DNA from: Betaproteobacteria bacterium
GTDB taxonomy: Bacteria > Pseudomonadota > Gammaproteobacteria > Burkholderiales > Burkholderiaceae
Direction of reading: 5' to 3'
Length of the DNA: 6,279 nt
Assembly: GCA_018969885.1 (NCBI GenBank)
Contig: JAGWXN010000195.1
Span: 1 to 6,279, forward strand
Made by a program: the position numbers and the translations under genes
Part shown: piece after piece, positions 3,617 to 6,279 of the stretch
Numbering within the stretch: the first letter of the stretch is position 1
How the letters are laid out: every line of letters starts with the position of its first letter
Notes under the pieces: generated by a model
The model's database searches: none
Seen by the model: only the letters and a program-made list of their open reading frames with translations
What the model was told of the DNA's origin: nothing

Positions 3617-6279
3617 CTAGGCGCCCTGCTCTCGAATGGCGTCCCAGGCCTTCTGTAATCGCTTGACCGAGACCGGCATGGGTGTACGCAGGGTCTGCGC
3701 GAAGAGCGACACGCGCAGCTCTTCAAGCATCCAGCGAAATTCCTCCAGGCGCGCGTCAACTGCGCCTTTTCGCTGCGAGAGCGTCCGACGAAAGTTGGTG
3801 ATGAGTGGCGAGATTTCAGCCATGAGTTTCGCGTCACGGGCGGGGTCTTCGCGAAGTTTATCGAGGCGCATGGCTACGCCGCGCAGGTAGCGCGGCAGAT
3901 GACGGAGCTGCTCCCAGGGGGTCTGCACGATGAAGCGTTTGGATAGCAGGCCTGCGAGCTGGGCCTGGACATCGTCCGCTGCAGCGGGCCAGGCGCGGGC
4001 CTGGGCGAGCTTTCGCACAAGCGCGGCATGCTCGGTCAGCACTTCAGCGGTTACGCGGGCAAGCTCCTGACCGATCAGGGTGAGGCGCGGCCGAGACGCC
4101 TCCAGTCGGTTCCGAAAAGCGGCTTCGTCGGCGGGCAGCGGATCAGCGAGGCAGGCCCGTGCAATCAGCGCCGCCAACAGATCATTTTTCAGATCATCGG
4201 CACTGCCGAAGCTTGCGAACTGCAGCGACATTTTTTGAAAGTCACCGATGTTGCGCTCGAAAAATCGAAGGGGCTCGCGAAGCGCGATCCGAAAGAGCCG
4301 GATCAATCCGCGACGATGTTCGCGCGCGGCCTCGTCAGCGTCATCGAAGACCGCCAGCTCAACGGAATCGGCTCGGTCGATCAGGGCCGGGTAACCGATC
4401 AGCGTTTGCCGACGACCGTCGATCCGCTGTTCGAGCTCCAGAATCTCGGGGAGCGCGCCGAAGCGCCAGTCCGTGTGGCGCTCGCCAGCGAGGGGCAGAG
4501 GGGGCGTGGATCCGCCGCGGGCCATGGACACGTCGCCCGCGTTGGTCCCGCCGCCTGTCGTGAACCTGCCGCGCGCAGAGTCCCCCGCGCCTGCCGAGCC
4601 CCCCGCGCCCGACCTGCCCGCGTCCGAACCCTTCAGCGCCCCCCCAGCACCCGCCCGCTCGCCCTCCCCCGACCGCCCCGCCACCTCGCCCGCGCCCCGC
4701 AGCCCCAGCGCCGACAGCGCCTGTCGAAACGCCCCCTGCGCACGATCACCAAATTCGCTCTTCAGCTGCGCCAGACTGCGCCCCGCACCGAGCCGCGCAC
4801 CATGCGGATCGGTGACCACAAATCGCATGAAAAGGTGCACCGGCACGCTCTCCGTACGGAAATCAGTGAGCTGCGCCCGCACACTGAAAGTCTCGGCCAG
4901 ATCAGCGACGATGGCCTGCGCAAGCGGGGCCTCGCCCACCCGTTCTGCCCAGCGCTTAATGAACGCGTCGGTGTAGTCCGGAATCGGCACCGCCACTCTG
5001 CGAATCTTGGGCGGCAGCGATTTCACCAGGGCCTGCACCTTGTCTCGCAGCATGCCAGCCACCAGCCATTCGCAGCGCACCGGATCGACCTGATTCAGGA
5101 GCACCACCGGCACCCGCAAGGTGACACCATCATCGTCGGCCCCGGGATCAAACCGGTAATCGAGCTCGAAGCTCGCACCGCGCATCGCGAGCTGGCGCGG
5201 AAAAGCATCGCTCGCAACCCCCGTATCCTCCCGGCGCATCAACTGCTCGCGGGACAACATCAACGCTTTAGCTTCCTCGGCCGGCGCCCGGGCGAGCCAC
5301 TGTTCAAGCCGCTGCAGTGAGGTGATGCGCTCGGGCAGCCTCGCCTCATACCAGTCAAACAGAAACTGATCATCCACCAGCAGGTCCGGGCGACGAATCT
5401 TCTGCTCGAGCTTTTCAATCTCGGCGATCAATCGGCGGTTGTGCACCAGGAAAGGCAGCTTGGCATCGATGCCGTCACCCACCAGCCCCTCTCGAATGAG
5501 CAACTCGCGCGCGAGCCTCGCGTCACGCGGCGCGAGCGGCACCCGTCGCTGTGAGTAGAGCACCAGCCCATAAAGCATGCCGCGCTCGAGCTCGAACGCC
5601 TGCCCCGACTGCTTGGACCAGGCGGGATCGCTATAGCTCCGCTGGATCAGATGGCCCGCTGCCTGTTCGATCCAAACCGGGTCGATGCGCGCCACGGTTC
5701 GAGCAAACGTGCGCGCGGTATCCACGATCTCGGCTGCCATCAACCAGCGCGGCGCCTTCTTGACGACCGATGACGCGGGGTGAATCGAAAACCGCACCTG
5801 ATGCGTACCCGCATAGTGGGCCTCATCGGGTGGCCGCGTGCCAAGGTTACCGAGCAGCCCGGCAAGGAGCGCGCGATGCACTGCCTCGGGCTGTGCGGGC
5901 TCAGTATTCACCGTCCAGTTGTTCTCGCGCACCGCCTCCGTGAGCTGCGAGTGCACATCTGCCCACTCCCGCAGCCGGCGTACCGACAGGAATTCACGCT
6001 CTAGCTTTTGGGCGAGCTTGCGATTCGACTCACGCTCACGCTGCTCGCTATGCCAGTAGTCCCAGACCTTCAGGAGCGACACGAAATCGGAGTGCTCATC
6101 GGCAAAGCGCCGATGCGACTGATCGGCAGCCTGCTGCGCCTCCATGGGCCGCTCCCGCGGATCCTGCACCGACAGTGCCGATGCAATGACCAGCACCTCA
6201 CGCAAACAGCGCCGCTCCGCCGCCTCGAGCAGCATACGGCCGATGCGCGGATCGACCGGCAGACGCGCGAGCCGCTGCC
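3617..6279 (-). CDS. hrpA: ATP-dependent RNA helicase HrpA, C-terminal 886 residues
   Basis: The frame is open to the right edge and begins mid-gene: QRLARLPVDPRIGRML is the conserved end of the helicase-associated (HA2) domain, so the first Met (6235) is internal and the DEAH helicase core lies outside the window. Counting from the codon at 6277, HA2 continues to about residue 50 (IASALSVQDPRERP). The OB-type domain follows at about 136-215 (FSIHPASSVVKKAPRWLMAAEIV), and the long DUF3418 HrpA-specific region runs from about 300 to the end, closing with EEFRWMLEELRVSLFAQ. E. coli HrpA is about 1300 residues and is an RNA helicase linked to rescue of stalled or collided ribosomes; this protein should act in the cytoplasm on mRNA/ribosomes. 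An unusual Gly/Ala/Ser-rich insert of about 74 residues (527-600) interrupts DUF3418 without breaking the frame. The gene ends with TAG at 3617-3619; no terminator is evident. Confidence 0.95.
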   Translation of the reverse strand, partial: QRLARLPVDPRIGRMLLEAAERRCLREVLVIASALSVQDPRERPMEAQQAADQSHRRFADEHSDFVSLLKVWDYWHSEQRERESNRKLAQKLEREFLSVRRLREWADVHSQLTEAVRENNWTVNTEPAQPEAVHRALLAGLLGNLGTRPPDEAHYAGTHQVRFSIHPASSVVKKAPRWLMAAEIVDTARTFARTVARIDPVWIEQAAGHLIQRSYSDPAWSKQSGQAFELERGMLYGLVLYSQRRVPLAPRDARLARELLIREGLVGDGIDAKLPFLVHNRRLIAEIEKLEQKIRRPDLLVDDQFLFDWYEARLPERITSLQRLEQWLARAPAEEAKALMLSREQLMRREDTGVASDAFPRQLAMRGASFELDYRFDPGADDDGVTLRVPVVLLNQVDPVRCEWLVAGMLRDKVQALVKSLPPKIRRVAVPIPDYTDAFIKRWAERVGEAPLAQAIVADLAETFSVRAQLTDFRTESVPVHLFMRFVVTDPHGARLGAGRSLAQLKSEFGDRAQGAFRQALSALGLRGAGEVAGRSGEGERAGAGGALKGSDAGRSGAGGSAGAGDSARGRFTTGGGTNAGDVSMARGGSTPPLPLAGERHTDWRFGALPEILELEQRIDGRRQTLIGYPALIDRADSVELAVFDDADEAAREHRRGLIRLFRIALREPLRFFERNIGDFQKMSLQFASFGSADDLKNDLLAALIARACLADPLPADEAAFRNRLEASRPRLTLIGQELARVTAEVLTEHAALVRKLAQARAWPAAADDVQAQLAGLLSKRFIVQTPWEQLRHLPRYLRGVAMRLDKLREDPARDAKLMAEISPLITNFRRTLSQRKGAVDARLEEFRWMLEELRVSLFAQTLRTPMPVSVKRLQKAWDAIREQGA
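4481..4492. repeat. Small palindrome CTCGC-CA-GCGAG at the end of the hrpA insert
   Basis: A perfect five-base inverted repeat with a two-base centre, encoding the LAGE part of PPLPLAGE in the minus-strand reading frame. It sits exactly at the junction between the low-complexity insert and conserved DUF3418 sequence. It could be chance in such GC-rich DNA or the remnant of a palindromic repeat element. Confidence 0.4.
4639..4698 (-). other. Potential G-quadruplex tract in hrpA coding strand
   Basis: The minus (coding) strand has G-runs at 4695-4698, 4689-4691, 4676-4679, 4666-4670, 4662-4664, 4654-4656, 4650-4652 and 4639-4645. From 4679 down to 4639 consecutive runs of at least three G are separated by one to five bases, which satisfies the usual G3+N1-7 rule several times over. 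It would form in the mRNA and the non-template DNA strand. Whether it folds in the cell is unknown. Confidence 0.6.

Larger units (their letters stand above)
4478..4699 (-). other. Low-complexity Gly/Ala/Ser-rich coding insert in hrpA
   Basis: About 74 codons between ALSALGL and HTDWRFGALPE, both conserved-looking DUF3418 sequence. The insert is dominated by Gly, Ala, Ser and Arg (stretches such as GRSGAGGSAGAGDSARG) with no predicted secondary structure, and ends in GGSTPPLPLAGE. The coding strand is extremely G-rich, unlike the rest of the gene. It is in frame with no stop, so it is probably translated as a flexible linker. From memory, HrpA proteins of related bacteria have a shorter Ala/Pro-rich linker here, so this may be an expanded linker and not a foreign insertion. 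Confidence 0.7.

Noticed and set aside
4028..5320. A 430-codon open frame on the plus strand opposite hrpA
   Set aside because: It lies wholly antisense to strongly conserved HrpA/DUF3418 sequence and its translation is rich in Arg/Pro/His with no recognisable domain. Long antisense open frames are expected in GC-rich genes.
3617..6235. The ATG at 6235 as the true start of an 872-residue protein
   Set aside because: The frame continues upstream with conserved HA2 residues (ARLPVDPRIGR) to the window edge, so this Met is internal and the gene is cut by the window.

Overview
The window is GC-rich, densely packed bacterial DNA with no RNA genes, insertion sequences or CRISPR arrays visible. The long HrpA-type helicase with its DUF3418 tail, the AEC transporter and the overall base composition suggest a proteobacterium. 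A betaproteobacterium (Rhodocyclales or a relative) is my best guess, inferred from protein flavour and not from any marker gene.

Layout from left to right. (1) 1-612, minus: the N-terminal 204 codons of a secreted NodB-type polysaccharide deacetylase; its C-terminus lies beyond base 1. (2) 612-1631, minus: an exported YVTN/YncE-like seven-bladed beta-propeller with a Tat-like leader. Its stop codon overlaps the deacetylase start (TGATG), so the two form a translationally coupled envelope pair. (3) 1632-1696: a short divergent intergenic region. (4) 1697-2638, plus: an AEC-family (auxin efflux carrier/MdcF-like) inner-membrane transporter. (5) 2655-3005 and 3002-3502, minus: two small single-domain cyclic-nucleotide-binding-fold proteins that overlap by ATGA. 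The downstream one keeps the ligand-binding residues and the upstream one has lost them. (6) 3503-3616: a 114-base gap. (7) 3617-6279, minus: the C-terminal 886 residues of the DEAH-box RNA helicase HrpA, whose helicase core lies beyond the right edge.

Most of this is ordinary chromosomal content. Three points deserve a second look. HrpA carries a roughly 74-codon Gly/Ala/Ser-rich insert in DUF3418, encoded by a very G-rich tract with G-quadruplex potential and a small palindrome at one end. The cyclic-nucleotide-binding pair looks like a split sensor made of one intact and one degenerate domain. The deacetylase has Thr in place of the second, metal-binding Asp of its first NodB motif. I see no clear evidence of a wholly new system here.
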